Assembly (NCBI GenBank): GCA_024644145.1
Contig: JAHELO010000137.1
Coordinates: 1 to 5,567, forward strand
Reading direction: 5' to 3'
DNA: 5,567 nt
Source of the DNA: Christiangramia sp.
GTDB lineage: Bacteria; Bacteroidota; Bacteroidia; Flavobacteriales; Flavobacteriaceae
A program made the translations under genes and the position numbers. The notes under the pieces were generated by a model. That model was not told where the DNA came from and made no database searches. It saw nothing but the letters and a program-made list of their open reading frames with translations. How positions within the stretch are numbered: the first letter of the stretch is position 1; each line of letters opens with the position of its first letter. Shown in pieces: positions 5,148 through 5,567 of this stretch.

Positions 5148-5155
5148 CAAATTTA
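5148..5155 (-). promoter_or_regulatory. Predicted -7 element of the superoxide dismutase gene
   Basis: On the - strand, TAAATTTG is an exact TAnnTTTG match, 39 bases upstream of the ATG at 5108. No clear TTG lies 17-23 bases further upstream (only TTTCC), so the -33 box is weak. The rest of the 177-bp divergent region (5109-5285) is very AT-rich and shows no further recognisable operator; no good promoter for the rightward helicase gene stands out. Confidence 0.55.
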
Positions 5156-5285
5156 GCTATTAGGGTATTTAATGGAAATTATTTAATGTTATAAAATACT
5201 TAAAAGCAAAGCTTATATGGAACTCATTTTTATTTTAAATTTAAACTTTTATAATATCTGACAAATCTACTAATACCGGCCATTT

Positions 5286-5567
5286 TTGAAAAATTCCTTT
5301 AATATTTATAATGCCTCTGCAGGTTCTGGTAAAACCTTCACCCTGGTAAAAGAATATCTAATTCTGCTGTTCACTTCTACAAAAAAGGACAGGTATAAAA
5401 ATATCCTTGCAATTACTTTTACCAATAAGGCCGTTGGGGAAATGAAAAAGAGGATCATTGAGAGCCTTGCAAAATTTTCAAAGCCTACGAACTCTGCACC
5501 GGGACCTTTACTGGAAATAATTTCAAAAGAAACCGGTAATTCCATAGAGGAAATAAGAACTAAATCT
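5286..5567 (+). CDS. UvrD/RecB/AddA-like ATP-dependent helicase, N-terminal part
   Basis: The first 94 codons of a superfamily 1 DNA helicase run off the right edge of the window. The protein begins KNSFNIYNASAGSGKTFTLVK, with Walker A (ASAGSGKT, residues 10-17) very near the N-terminus, as in RecB/AddA-type recombination-repair helicases. Motif Ia follows as ILAITFTNKAVGEMKKRI (40-57). The remaining motifs, and any C-terminal nuclease domain that would mark it as AddA-like, are outside the window. Start choice: the frame is closed by TAA at 5271-5273 and contains no ATG or GTG before Walker A, so TTG at 5286-5288 is the only usual start codon. If it is an AddA-type protein it would process double-strand breaks with an AddB partner, which is not visible here. 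Confidence 0.88.
   Translation, partial: MKNSFNIYNASAGSGKTFTLVKEYLILLFTSTKKDRYKNILAITFTNKAVGEMKKRIIESLAKFSKPTNSAPGPLLEIISKETGNSIEEIRTKS

Noticed and set aside
5306..5545. - strand 79-codon frame opposite the helicase
   Set aside because: It is antisense to Walker A and motif Ia of the helicase and has no recognisable features.

Overview
The window looks like a chromosomal segment of a member of the Flavobacteriaceae (Bacteroidota). It is AT-rich, its promoter elements match the Bacteroidota TAnnTTTG type, Shine-Dalgarno sequences are mostly absent, and the gene set is typical of that group. I recognise the group from the proteins and promoter style; a species cannot be named from this sequence alone.

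Left part (1-3659, all + strand): the 3' end of purN (glycinamide ribonucleotide formyltransferase) overlaps rnhA (RNase HI) by one base. A PfkB-family kinase with its own TAnnTTTG promoter and an intrinsic terminator follows. Then comes a long (632-residue), diverged amidophosphoribosyltransferase of the PurF family. Two of the four proteins are purine-synthesis enzymes, so the kinase between them may act on a nucleoside or ribose compound; that is inference from position.

Middle part (3660-4499): an 840-bp gap between convergent genes, and the most interesting part of the window. It holds four tandem, same-strand copies of a 75-nt element at a period of about 200 bp. Three copies are identical and the first differs at two positions, while the intervening sequence has drifted much more. 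Each copy has a promoter-like element at fixed distance, a small 5' stem-loop, a single-stranded G-rich linker and a strong intrinsic terminator. The simplest reading is four paralogous small-RNA genes of about 72-75 nt, transcribed from the + strand. I cannot assign them to a named RNA family.

Right part (4448-5567): an intrinsic terminator and a cytoplasmic Fe/Mn superoxide dismutase (Mn-type active site) on the - strand. A 177-bp divergent promoter region follows, then the first 94 codons of a UvrD/RecB/AddA-like helicase, apparently starting at TTG and running off the window.
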